From: DAOOVD01 sp035369845
GTDB lineage: Bacteria; Bacillota; Desulfotomaculia; Desulfotomaculales; Pelotomaculaceae
Assembly: GCA_035369845.1 (NCBI GenBank)
Contig: DAOOVD010000015.1
Location: 1 to 48,183, forward strand
Length of the DNA: 48,183 nt
Reading direction: 5' to 3'
This document shows positions 13,061 through 20,638 of this stretch, piece by piece (within the stretch, counting starts at the first letter, position 1; every line of letters starts with the position of its first letter). The notes beneath the pieces are model-generated. The model worked only from the letters and a program-made list of their open reading frames with translations. It was not told the DNA's origin and did not search any database. The position numbers were made by a program, and so were the translations under genes.

Positions 13061-13303
13061 TCACTCCATTTTCAAATATTTTCTCTTGAAAAATTCCGAG
13101 ATTTCTTGTTCCATCCTTCTCTTAACCTCGGGTATATAAGCGCATTGCGAGCAATACTTCGGATGAACCGCCTCAAGGCAGACGTATTCGCTGTTTTTGA
13201 GAGGCCTCGTTATCTCATATTTCCCGTCTTTAAAATCGATGCTGAAGATGATTTTAACCGGATTGTTGATGATATCGCAAAAGAAATCCATACTGTCTTC
13301 CAT
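13061..13303 (-). CDS. Hypothetical protein with CxxC
   Basis: 80 residues starting MEDSMDFFCDIINNPVKIIF; a beta-rich N-terminal half (KIIFSIDFKDGKYEITRPL) is followed by CLEAVHPKYCSQC and a Lys/Glu-rich helix. The second start (ATG 13291) has GGAAG close by and is equally possible; GGAGGTG lies 15 bases before the first ATG. It has its own terminator, which supports a real gene. I do not recognise the family. Confidence 0.5.
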   Translation of the reverse strand: MEDSMDFFCDIINNPVKIIFSIDFKDGKYEITRPLKNSEYVCLEAVHPKYCSQCAYIPEVKRRMEQEISEFFKRKYLKME

Positions 13304-13406
13304 ATTTTTTTATTTTTCACCTCCACACTTACACCTTGTTATTTCGGTATACAGGCTGCAAATCCTGCCGCCGAAATGACGAATAATGGCTGACAGGAGC
13401 GTTCTG

Positions 13407-13429
13407 CAAAAACGTTTTTGAAGTATAAT
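13407..13429 (+). promoter_or_regulatory. Promoter with palindrome in the -35 region
   Basis: A consensus -10 TATAAT (13424-13429) lies 30 bases before the 46-residue gene. The perfect 14-bp palindrome CAAAAACGTTTTTG (13407-13420) occupies the spacer/-35 region, and no good -35 hexamer is present. This suggests an activator- or repressor-controlled promoter. Confidence 0.55.
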
Positions 13430-13459
13430 TCGATCAGATAATAATGAGGAGCGAGAGCG

Positions 13460-13600
13460 ATGGGCAACTGTACCAAACCTTTAATCTGCGGATATGTTTC
13501 CCTGAATGTGGAAGCCGACGGGCTGGCCTGCGATTTCTTCGCGGCAAAGGAGGAAGATGCGGCTCCCGTATGTTTGAACTGTATTTACTGGATCGAGTAG
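13460..13600 (+). CDS. 46-residue Cys-rich small protein
   Basis: ATG 13460 with GAGGAGCGAGAGCG upstream. The sequence begins MGNCTKPLICGYVSLNVEAD and ends with CLNCIYW before the stop; five cysteines (residues about 4, 10, 24, 38, 41) suggest a metal site or disulfides. It has a TATAAT box upstream and a strong terminator downstream, so it is a self-contained transcription unit. I believe similar short 'CxNCIYW' proteins occur in related clostridia, without known function. Confidence 0.7.
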   Translation: MGNCTKPLICGYVSLNVEADGLACDFFAAKEEDAAPVCLNCIYWIE

Positions 13601-13631
13601 CTTTAAAGCCGTTTTCCGGCCGGGACAAGAA

Positions 13632-13679
13632 CCCCCTGCAGGAATCGGCCTCTAAACCCTGCAGGGGGCGATATTTTAT
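13632..13679 (+). terminator. Terminator of the 46-residue gene
   Basis: CCCCCTGCAGG (13632-13642) and CCTGCAGGGGG (13658-13668) form a perfect 11-bp stem with a 15-base loop, followed by CGATATTTTATCTTT. The rest of the stretch to 13872 shows no convincing gene. Confidence 0.65.
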
Positions 13680-13872
13680 CTTTCTGATTTCTCCCGGTTC
13701 TGAACATCCCAAAACGGGATCGCCCAATCCGGAGGATAGTATGCGGCTTCAAAACCCGGCAGAATCTTTGTGACGGTCTTTCTCCTCTTTTTTTCCATGT
13801 CTATCACCTCGAAACTATTATCCTCCGCGGGGGTGAAAAATAAACGGCGTTTAAATATTCTTTATAAGTTTT

Positions 13873-14145
13873 TCAATCGAAAATATCTCCCAGATATTCG
13901 AATAAGCCTCTTTTTTTATGGCGCTTGTAATCATAATCGTGTTTGTGGCGGTCGTAATCGTGTTTATACCGGTGGTCTTCATAATACTCCTCATATTTCC
14001 TGCTGTATTCCCTTGCGCCTTCCAGCAGCCTATTCAGTTCACCCCGGTCGAGCCATACGCCCCTGCACCTCGGACACACGTCAATGAGCACGCCGGACTT
14101 GGACACTTCATCCATCGGAATGGAACATACCGGACATTCCTTCAT
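13873..14145 (-). CDS. zf-TFIIB domain protein
   Basis: 90 residues. CPVC near residue 4 and CPRCRGVWLDRGEL near residue 24 are the signature of the TFIIB-type zinc-binding family (the GVWLDxGEL segment is diagnostic). The C-terminal 45 residues are very rich in Tyr, His, Asp, Lys and Arg (YEEYYEDHRYKHDYDRHKHD), probably disordered and possibly metal-binding. Bacterial members are of unknown function. It has a good promoter of its own just upstream (TTGAAT, 18 bases, TATAAT). Confidence 0.85.
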   Translation of the reverse strand: MKECPVCSIPMDEVSKSGVLIDVCPRCRGVWLDRGELNRLLEGAREYSRKYEEYYEDHRYKHDYDRHKHDYDYKRHKKRGLFEYLGDIFD

Positions 14146-14168
14146 TCATCTTACCTCCACTTTTTTGA

Positions 14169-14209
14169 TTTTCATGAAAATTATATCACAAGTTCCTGCG
14201 ACAATTCAA
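14169..14209 (-). promoter_or_regulatory. Promoter of the zf-TFIIB gene with 12-bp palindrome
   Basis: Leftward: -35 TTGAAT (14209-14204), 18-base spacer, -10 TATAAT (14185-14180). The perfect palindrome TTTTCATGAAAA (14169-14180) shares one base with the -10 and covers the start site; a candidate operator. Confidence 0.6.
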
Positions 14210-14281
14210 AATTTTGGCTGAAGGCTCCTTAACACGCCGGGAATGCTGGTTCAACCGAGAAATGCAGGAGAGCGGGATACG

Positions 14282-15895
14282 CTATCCGGAAATACCGGCA
14301 TTGGGCAAACTGACGGCCGCACATATTATTTCAAGCAGGACAGGCTTGCCGAGTTGCAGGGCAAACCTGACGGTTTTTTCGATATCGGCCGGATCTTCAA
14401 TCCTGAAGCCTTCGGCGCCGCATGATTTTGCAAATTGTACGAAATCCGGGTTATGCAGTTCATAGCCAAAGGGATTCAACCCTTCAGCGCTCATTTTATT
14501 CTTCTCCAAACTGTAAATGCCGTTTTTTATGACAACAGTGGTGATATCCAGATTATGACGAACACAGGTCAAAAGTTCGCTCATAGAGGCAAGAAATCCG
14601 CCGTCGCCTACAATTGCCACAACAGTCCAGTCGGGACAAGCCAGTTTCGCCCCAATCGCGGCCGGAAGGCCGCAGCCCGTGCTCCGCCACTTCCCGGAAA
14701 TGAGGACCTCCTGCCGGTCCCCGAGAAAACCTCTGTCGAACCAGTGGGCAAACTCGCCGATATCCAGGGCGATAATTGCGTCCTGCGGGACCGTGCCGCC
14801 CAGCGAAGCCATCACTTTCAGCGGATGGAGCGGTACCGCGTTTTCCGTAAGCGGAGGCAGGGCCTGCCTGCCGCTGTGGCTTTCACCCTTTACCCGCTCA
14901 AACCATTCCCGGTTCAAAACCTGCCTGCCCAACCTGTAAAGCAAGGCTTCCGTCAGCAGGCCGAGGTCTCCGGTAGCGGCCGCAGCCGCGTTAACAGGAA
15001 TGTTTCCGGGGTGTTCGCCCAAGTAAACAATTTTTGAACTTTCCGGAATGAATTTCATTTCATGGGAAACGTCGCCGACAATGATAAGGCAGTCGGCTTC
15101 CCGTACAATGGGAGGCAGGTAAGCTTCCCCGATTCCGCCGAGGTACAGTTCGTGACGCCCCCCGATTATTCCCTTCAAGCCGTGGGCTTCCACAATTCCC
15201 GCCCCGGTTTTGTAAGCAAGTTCCAGCACCTGGTCCTTAACCGCCCGGGAGCCCTTTCCCGCCACAATTACGGGTCTTTGCGCGTTTCTGACAGCGGCAT
15301 AAATACTCTCCTGATTTCCGGAAAAAACAGGTGTGCTCCTTATCTTAACCAGGTTTGCCGGGACAGTTTCGACTGAAACAGTTTTTTTGAAGACATCCCC
15401 GGGCACGGAAACGTGTGCGACTGAAGACTCAAGACAGGCCGCTCTTACCGCCCTGGTAAGGACTTTCACCACCGCGTGCGGGTCAGCCAGAAGAGAAGTG
15501 TTTTTCGAAAAAAAACTAAAAACCGCCTGCTGGTCAAAATATTGTTTTGTATAAAACCCCATATCTTTTGTATCGACCTGACCGGTTATCGCAAGAACCG
15601 GAACCCCGTCCATAAATGCGTCAGCCAGTCCGTTGAGCAGGCTCACCGCCCCCGGTCCCGCACTCGCAGTGCAAACCGCGAGCTCGCCCGTCATTCTTGC
15701 ATCGTATGTTGCCATAAAAGCAGCGTTTGTCTCGTGGACGGCAGCGACAAACTTTATCCTGTCCTGGCGTCCGAGAGCGTCAAACAGGGGAAACACCGCG
15801 TCCCCGAGGACGCCGTAGATTCTTTGTACGCCCCATTCCGAAAGCTGGGCCAAAATAACGTCTGCCACATTGCCGTCTACGTGCAACTGTCTCAT
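14282..15895 (-). CDS. Thiamine-diphosphate enzyme, pyruvate oxidase/acetolactate synthase type
   Basis: 537 residues if begun at ATG 15895 (MRQLHVDGNVADVILAQL); the frame extends to 16006 and GGAAAGG abuts the ATG, so the true start could be slightly upstream. WGVQRIYGVLGDAVFPL and HETNAAFMA (catalytic Glu) form the N-terminal pyrimidine domain. The middle domain follows (PVIVAGKGSRA). GDGGFLASMSELLTCVRH is the GDG-type ThDP/Mg motif. KNKMSAEGLNPFGYELHNPD resembles pyruvate oxidase rather than acetolactate synthase. Probable reaction: oxidative decarboxylation of pyruvate to acetate or acetyl-phosphate. No FAD-specific residue can be confirmed by eye. It is alone, divergent from the LysM gene. 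Confidence 0.8.
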   Translation of the reverse strand: MRQLHVDGNVADVILAQLSEWGVQRIYGVLGDAVFPLFDALGRQDRIKFVAAVHETNAAFMATYDARMTGELAVCTASAGPGAVSLLNGLADAFMDGVPVLAITGQVDTKDMGFYTKQYFDQQAVFSFFSKNTSLLADPHAVVKVLTRAVRAACLESSVAHVSVPGDVFKKTVSVETVPANLVKIRSTPVFSGNQESIYAAVRNAQRPVIVAGKGSRAVKDQVLELAYKTGAGIVEAHGLKGIIGGRHELYLGGIGEAYLPPIVREADCLIIVGDVSHEMKFIPESSKIVYLGEHPGNIPVNAAAAATGDLGLLTEALLYRLGRQVLNREWFERVKGESHSGRQALPPLTENAVPLHPLKVMASLGGTVPQDAIIALDIGEFAHWFDRGFLGDRQEVLISGKWRSTGCGLPAAIGAKLACPDWTVVAIVGDGGFLASMSELLTCVRHNLDITTVVIKNGIYSLEKNKMSAEGLNPFGYELHNPDFVQFAKSCGAEGFRIEDPADIEKTVRFALQLGKPVLLEIICAAVSLPNAGISG

Positions 15896-15995
15896 CCTTT
15901 CCGTAAGGGGAAGATATGGGCTTGAAAAACGCCTCTGAACTATTTTGCCGGATGCCGCAAAAATTATCCTGAAAGCAATTACTGCCACACTAGCA

Positions 15996-16001
15996 TATAA
16001 T
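15996..16001 (+). promoter_or_regulatory. -10 box of the LysM gene
   Basis: Consensus TATAAT, 40 bases before the ATG at 16041; no convincing -35 at 16-18 bases. Confidence 0.4.
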
Positions 16002-16040
16002 ACCATAAATAAATAATACAGGATTCAAGGAGGTGCCTTT

Positions 16041-16430
16041 ATGGACTACATCATACAGCCCGGTGACACTTTGTTCCTGATTGCCAGAAGATTCGGCACA
16101 ACTGTGGAAGAGATTCTCAGATTCAACCCGAGGCTGCAAAATCAGCCCTTTGTCTTTCCGGGACAGATCATTCACATACCGCTGCCGGGTGAGATGCCAT
16201 CTGCCAGGGTTTCTTTATATATAGTACAGCCGGGAGAAACGCTCACCGCCATAGCGCTGAAGTTTAACGTTCCGGTAGGAGCGCTCTTGGAAGCCAATCC
16301 CCAAATTAGAGACCCCAACTTGATTTTCCCGGGTCAAATTATTGTTGTTCCATTCCCTTTCAGAGCAGTTCTGCCTGCTGCTGCGGTGCCTGCATCCCCT
16401 GCATTACCCCCGGCAGACCCCTTTTTTTAA
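16041..16430 (+). CDS. Protein of two LysM domains
   Basis: 129 residues. Two LysM repeats: residues 1-50 (YIIQPGDTLFLIARRFGTTV ... FPGQIIHIPLP) and residues 58-108 (YIVQPGETLTAIALKFNVPV ... FPGQIIVVPFP). A short Pro/Ala tail follows. LysM binds N-acetylglucosamine in peptidoglycan or spore cortex. There is no signal peptide and no catalytic domain, as in small spore- or cell-wall-associated LysM proteins of clostridia. GGAGGTGCCTTT precedes the ATG. It is a single-gene unit whose terminator region holds the first copy of the palindromic repeat. Confidence 0.9.
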   Translation: MDYIIQPGDTLFLIARRFGTTVEEILRFNPRLQNQPFVFPGQIIHIPLPGEMPSARVSLYIVQPGETLTAIALKFNVPVGALLEANPQIRDPNLIFPGQIIVVPFPFRAVLPAAAVPASPALPPADPFF

Positions 16431-16448
16431 ATAACGGTGACGAAATCC

Positions 16449-16775
16449 CGCGGCCTCGGATTGAGGCCGTGAGAATGTTGACAAACCGTCCGGACCTTGG
16501 GGTTGAAGAAAGCCGATATTGCGAAAGCGCAGCAGGTGAACCGGGCGAAGTGAGGATGCGATATTGGATGAGCGGGGACAGCGGTTAGGGGACATACCTC
16601 CCTCGTAGGAATGTCCCCAATTTGCATCCGCGAAAGCCTGAACCGAGCCGGGGAAGGCGAGTTGAAGGCAGTCCAATATCGCATGATGCAAGCCCCAGGT
16701 TCACTTGACGCGAAGCATTTGAGCGAGCGTCAAGGTACTTTGTCAACAACCTCGCGGCTTCGAATTAAGGCCGTG
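16449..16775. repeat. Palindromic interspersed repeat, copy 1, flanked by duplicated terminator
   Basis: The core 16476-16748 begins TGTTGACAAA and ends TTTGTCAACA, perfect 10-bp inverted ends. Inside are GGGGACAT/ATGTCCCC (16588-16595, 16611-16618) and ATGCGATATTGG/CCAATATCGCAT (16556-16567, 16673-16684). On either side lies a 23-base hairpin (16449-16471 and 16753-16775), identical at 20 of 23 positions; the right one carries the T-run and is the LysM gene's terminator. Copy 2 is at 19818-20137. It resembles REP/MITE-type non-autonomous elements. A leftward frame through it is conserved with copy 2 only because the DNA is. Confidence 0.85.
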
Positions 16776-16850
16776 TTTTCTTTAAAGAGAAAAAGAAGGA
16801 ATATAGAAGATAATCTAAAATTATAAAGTAAACAAACCATTCAAGAAAAA

Positions 16851-16895
16851 CGCCGGACTTGCCGATAATATGTGCTTCGTGAGGCTTGTCCGGCG
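16851..16895 (+). other. Long-loop hairpin upstream of the PBP gene
   Basis: CGCCGGACTTGCC and GGCTTGTCCGGCG pair over 11 bp around a symmetric TT/TT internal loop, across a 19-base apical loop. No T-run follows. It lies 75 bases before the -10 of the PBP gene and could be part of a leader, a protein site or the end of an upstream RNA. Confidence 0.4.
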
Positions 16896-16969
16896 AATTT
16901 CGGAACAGGCCCGATTATGTATTGAACAGATGGCCCTTAAAAGGTTTTCATCCTTTTCGCTGCATATGT

Positions 16970-16975
16970 TATAAT
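16970..16975 (+). promoter_or_regulatory. -10 box of the PBP gene
   Basis: TATAAT 29 bases before the TTG start; the -35 is unclear. Confidence 0.4.
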
Positions 16976-17003
16976 TCATTTAATCTCAAAGGAGGGAAAG
17001 TTT

Positions 17004-19250
17004 TTGACGCAAAAGAGGACCAGAAGGAAAAAACTGAACGTATCCCGCCTTGTTTTCCTTCTTTTATGTGTTCTCGTGGTAATAGCCGGTGGAACCGGCA
17101 TCGGGTTCGTGTTTGCCAGCGTCAGGGATATACCCGCCCTGAGCCCTTCGGCGCTGGAATCCGGAGCTTCGACCATGATCTACGACAAGGACGGCAACCT
17201 GGTCACCCAGATCGGCATTAAAAACAGTATTCCCGTTGACTTAAACAATGTTCCCGAAAATGTTAAAAACGCTTTTCTGGCCATTGAAGACCCCCGTTTT
17301 TACCAGCACCACGGGATAAGTTTCCGGGGAATCGCCAGGGCGGCATGGAACGATTTAACTTCCCGTTCACTGCGGGAAGGCGGCAGCACTATTACCCAGC
17401 AACTCGTCAAGATATCCTTTTTGAGCCCGGAAAGGACATTTAAGAGAAAAATCCAGGAAGTAATTTTGGCCATTCAGGTCGAGAGGCGCTATACCAAGGA
17501 TGAGATTCTGGAAATGTATTTGAATAACATATACCTTGGCGAAGGCGCCTACGGAATACAGGCCGCCGCTCAAACTTACTTCGGTAAGGACGTCGGGCAA
17601 CTCAACCTGGAGGAGGCGGCGCTGCTCGGGGGACTTCCCCAGGCGCCCAGCGCCTATTCCCCCTACCTTGATCCGCAAGCCGCCCTGGCCAGGCGCAATA
17701 CGGTGCTTGACAGCATGGCCAAGTACAATTTCATAAGCGAAAGCGACGCTGAAAAGGCAAAAGCCGGGGAACTGAAGCTGGAAACCGAGGAGCCTTCCGC
17801 CAGGCAGTATCCTTATCCGTATTTTCTCGACTACATCACGGACAAGCTGATAGAGAAATACGGGGAGAACGAGGTCTTTAAAGGCGGACTGAAAGTCTAT
17901 ACCACCCTGGATCAAAAGATTCAACAGGCCGCCGAAGCGGCAATGGCCAGAAGCTCCAACTTTCCGCCTTCCGAACCCGATAAAAACGGGATAATGCAGC
18001 CCCAGGGCGCGGTTGTGGTTCTCGACCCGCATACGGGGTATATCAGGGCCCTGGTGGGCGGTCGCGAGCACACCCAGAAAAGGCAGTGGAACCGGGCCAC
18101 CCAGACCGCCCGGCAGCCCGGCTCAGCATTCAAGCCGATAGCCGCCTACGGGCCCGCCATCGAATACGGCGGGCTGGGTCCGGCGTCCGTGATCGACGAC
18201 GTCCCGGTCAAATACGGTTCCTACGAACCGCACAACTACGACGGCAGGTACCGCGGACTCGTCACCCTGCGCACGGCTCTTACCAATTCCGTCAACGTAG
18301 TTGCCGTCAAGCTGTTGATGGATTACGTCGGAATAAACGATTCGATCAGGTTTGCCTCCGCTCTCGGCATCAAGCTCGACCCTTCAACTCACGGGGCGAG
18401 CATGGCGCTCGGCGGGTTGCACGACGGCGTAACGCCGCTGCAGATGACGGGGGCATACGGGGTTTTCGCCAATCAGGGGATTTATGTGGAACCGAACGCC
18501 ATCATCAAGGTGGAAAAACCGGACGGAGTTATCCTCGATCAGCCGGTTGCCAAACAGCGCCAGGCAATAAAACCCACTACAGCCTATCTTGTCACTGACA
18601 TGCTCAAATCCGTGGTGCAGAGCGGAACAGGAACCGGGGCACAAATCGGGAGGCCTGCAGCCGGGAAAACCGGGACCACGGACAATGGCAAGGACATCTG
18701 GTTTGTCGGCTATACTCCCGAACTGGCGGCGGCGGTCTGGATCGGTTACGACGAGCCGACTGCGATGCCGCAGGCATACGGGGGCACCTACCCGGCGAGA
18801 ATCTGGCGGGAGATTATGAGCAAAGCTTTGAGCGGCATGCCGGTCAAGGACTTCCCCCGCCCGGACGGTCTGGTCACTGCCACCGTTGACGGCAAGTCGG
18901 GCCTGCTGCCCGGTCCCAATACGCCCGGAGACAGCCTGGTGACGGACCTTTTTGTCGAGGGTACGGTACCGACGGCAACGGACAACGTCCACGTTTTCAT
19001 GGAAGTGTGCGCAGCCAGCGGCCAGCTTCCCAACAGCTACTGTCCCGACAGGATAATCAAGCCGTTGATAAAACTAGCTTATTCGGTTCCGTCTTTCGTT
19101 GAGGATTACAACCAGCGTGCTCCGACCGGCACCTGCGCCCTGCACGGTCCCGGGAGCAAACAGGTAAACCCCGCCATTCCGGGCACGGTCAAGCCCGACA
19201 AATCCGGCAACCCCCCAAAAACCGCCGGGGGCAACGAACCAAATAGATAA
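17004..19250 (+). CDS. Class A penicillin-binding protein (PBP1A type)
   Basis: 748 residues; start TTG 17004 with AAAGGAGGGAAAG upstream. A basic N-terminus and one membrane helix (residues about 15-38) anchor it outside the cell. The GT51 glycosyltransferase domain (residues about 75-245) shows EDPRFYQHHGI with catalytic Glu, GGSTITQQLVK and RRYTKDEILEMYLN. The transpeptidase domain (about 330-620) shows SAFK (active Ser), SVN and KTGTT. Together they polymerise and cross-link peptidoglycan. The C-terminal 100 residues hold a CPD-containing segment and a Pro/Gly-rich tail. It has its own promoter and terminator. Confidence 0.97.
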   Translation: MTQKRTRRKKLNVSRLVFLLLCVLVVIAGGTGIGFVFASVRDIPALSPSALESGASTMIYDKDGNLVTQIGIKNSIPVDLNNVPENVKNAFLAIEDPRFYQHHGISFRGIARAAWNDLTSRSLREGGSTITQQLVKISFLSPERTFKRKIQEVILAIQVERRYTKDEILEMYLNNIYLGEGAYGIQAAAQTYFGKDVGQLNLEEAALLGGLPQAPSAYSPYLDPQAALARRNTVLDSMAKYNFISESDAEKAKAGELKLETEEPSARQYPYPYFLDYITDKLIEKYGENEVFKGGLKVYTTLDQKIQQAAEAAMARSSNFPPSEPDKNGIMQPQGAVVVLDPHTGYIRALVGGREHTQKRQWNRATQTARQPGSAFKPIAAYGPAIEYGGLGPASVIDDVPVKYGSYEPHNYDGRYRGLVTLRTALTNSVNVVAVKLLMDYVGINDSIRFASALGIKLDPSTHGASMALGGLHDGVTPLQMTGAYGVFANQGIYVEPNAIIKVEKPDGVILDQPVAKQRQAIKPTTAYLVTDMLKSVVQSGTGTGAQIGRPAAGKTGTTDNGKDIWFVGYTPELAAAVWIGYDEPTAMPQAYGGTYPARIWREIMSKALSGMPVKDFPRPDGLVTATVDGKSGLLPGPNTPGDSLVTDLFVEGTVPTATDNVHVFMEVCAASGQLPNSYCPDRIIKPLIKLAYSVPSFVEDYNQRAPTGTCALHGPGSKQVNPAIPGTVKPDKSGNPPKTAGGNEPNR

Positions 19251-19255
19251 TTCAA

Positions 19256-19297
19256 GGGGCTGCCTCAAGACAAGCCGCTTGAGAGACAGCCCCTCAT
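19256..19297 (+). terminator. Terminator of the PBP gene
   Basis: GGGGCTG-C-CTCAAG and CTTGAG-AG-ACAGCCCC form a long stem with a small internal loop (19256-19293), followed by TCATTATTTG. Strong stem, weak T-run. The rest up to 19500 is AT-rich with no gene. Confidence 0.65.
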
Positions 19298-19500
19298 TAT
19301 TTGCAAGCATCAGCATTTACCGGCATAACCGCATCCCCGCGCCACCTGCTCCCGACGGCGCCTTGACTGTTTTTATTATTTCTCGCCTATTAAAAACCCT
19401 TTTAAATTATCCGGCATTTAGCAATTTTTTGCACTCATAGTAAACTGCGTTTCAGTTAAAAATAAATTTCGAGATTAAATAATTCTGGGAGGTGTACATT

Positions 19501-19812
19501 TTGTATCATCACGGCTGGTCTGACAATTACCGTGGTGTTCACGTGAGATCGCTCACTCCAGACGGAAGCGACGTTACCATCATTTATAACGGGCTGCTGG
19601 CCAAATGCGGCGCGGGCCAGGTCTATCTCCACACCGGGTTCGGCGATCCCATGAACTGGAAAATAGTCGAGGACTACCGGATGCAGCCGACTCCGGAAGG
19701 CTGGAAAAAGACCCTCAACATGGAGGACAGCCACATGACCTTCTGCTTCCGCGACTCGGCAAACAACTGGGATAACAACAACGGATACAACTGGACCTAC
19801 AAGATCGTCTGA
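19501..19812 (+). CDS. Stand-alone CBM25-like carbohydrate-binding protein
   Basis: 103 residues from TTG 19501, which has GGGAGG 8 bases upstream; the GTG at 19492 overlaps that site. DVTIIYNGLLAKCGAGQVYL, then GFGDPMNWKIVEDY, GWKKTLNM, MTFCFRDSANNWDNNNGYNW: this is the core of the starch/glycogen-binding CBM25/53 family, with several Trp/Tyr for sugar stacking. There is no catalytic domain and no signal peptide, so it probably acts inside the cell, for example on glycogen. Small proteins of just this domain occur in related anaerobes. The palindromic repeat interrupts the end of its transcription unit. Confidence 0.8.
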   Translation: MYHHGWSDNYRGVHVRSLTPDGSDVTIIYNGLLAKCGAGQVYLHTGFGDPMNWKIVEDYRMQPTPEGWKKTLNMEDSHMTFCFRDSANNWDNNNGYNWTYKIV

Positions 19813-19817
19813 GGGGA

Positions 19818-20145
19818 GACCGGAATTTATCCCGGTTTGACTGCTGACAAACCGTCCGGGCCTTGGGGTTGAAGGAAGCGGGCGATATTGCGAAAGCGCC
19901 GCAGGTGAACCGGGCGAAGTGAGGATGCGATATTGGATGAGCGGGGACAGCGGTTAGGGGACATGTCTCTCTTGGAGGAATGTCCCCAATTTGTGTCCGC
20001 GAAAGCCTGAACCGCAACAGGATGTGAGTTGAAGGCGGCCCAATAGCGGTAATGCGACCCCCTGGTTCACCCGACGCGAAGCATATGAGCGAGCGTTTCA
20101 ACCTGTCAACAACCTCGACCGGGATTTATCCCGGTTTTGTTCTTT
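19818..20145. repeat. Palindromic interspersed repeat, copy 2, flanked by duplicated terminator
   Basis: The core 19842-20111 begins TGCTGACAAA and ends CCTGTCAACA and matches copy 1 closely, best over its first 180 bases. The flanks are again a duplicated hairpin: ACCGGAATTTATCCCGGT (from 19819) on the left, ACCGGGATTTATCCCGGT (from 20118) on the right; 20 of 21 positions are identical over 19818-19838 and 20117-20137. This hairpin differs completely from that of copy 1. Only the right copy is followed by a T-run (TTTTGTTCTTTT), and it is the terminator of the CBM gene. Confidence 0.85.
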
Positions 20146-20211
20146 TGTGGGGAGGTATTTTCGCAACGGCCGAGAACTTAAAGAAAAAACAGCATGGCGG
20201 GAGGGGTATTC

Positions 20212-20559
20212 GTGTTTTTCAGCAAAGTGAAAGATATCGAGGGAATAAAGGTGAACATTCCGGGCGCCGTCAACGCAATCAAGAAGACTTTAATCGGCCC
20301 CGGACAGGGTTGGGAAGGATGGGTCATGCGCCTGTTTATCCTGAAGGAGAGAGGGAACACGCCTCGCCACGCCCATCCCTGGCCGCATGTCAACTACGTT
20401 GTCGGCGGCAACGGCGTTTTAATTCTCGACGGAAAGGAAATACCCGTTGAAGAAGGCGCCGTGGCCTACGTTCCCCCCAATGTCGATCATCAGTTCCTGA
20501 GCGGCAGCGACGAAGACTTTCTTTTCATCTGCATTGTTCCGGAAGAAGGAGACAAATAA
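20212..20559 (+). CDS. Cupin-domain protein
   Basis: 115 residues from GTG 20212 with GGGAGGGG 5 bases upstream; an ATG at 20194 is the longer choice. TPRHAHPWPHVNYVVGGNG and GAVAYVPPNVDHQF are cupin motifs 1 and 2, with three His plus a downstream His as metal ligands. Single-domain cupins of this build often bind a small metabolite or metal; substrate cannot be told. It is convergent with mutS2. Confidence 0.85.
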   Translation: MFFSKVKDIEGIKVNIPGAVNAIKKTLIGPGQGWEGWVMRLFILKERGNTPRHAHPWPHVNYVVGGNGVLILDGKEIPVEEGAVAYVPPNVDHQFLSGSDEDFLFICIVPEEGDK

Positions 20560-20638
20560 CGAGCCGGATGAAATTTCTCATCATTCAGCATTAAGGCCGG
20601 ACTGCCGGCATTGTTGCAGGCGGGGGGGCGGGCGGCGA

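Noticed and set aside
14435..15037. 200-codon rightward ORF opposite the TPP enzyme
   Set aside because: Antisense to a well-supported enzyme with all cofactor motifs; no family match.
16404..16691. Leftward ORF in repeat copy 1 whose protein matches one in copy 2 (19715-20101)
   Set aside because: The similarity follows from repeated palindromic DNA; there is no ribosome binding site, and the frames run into unrelated flanks.
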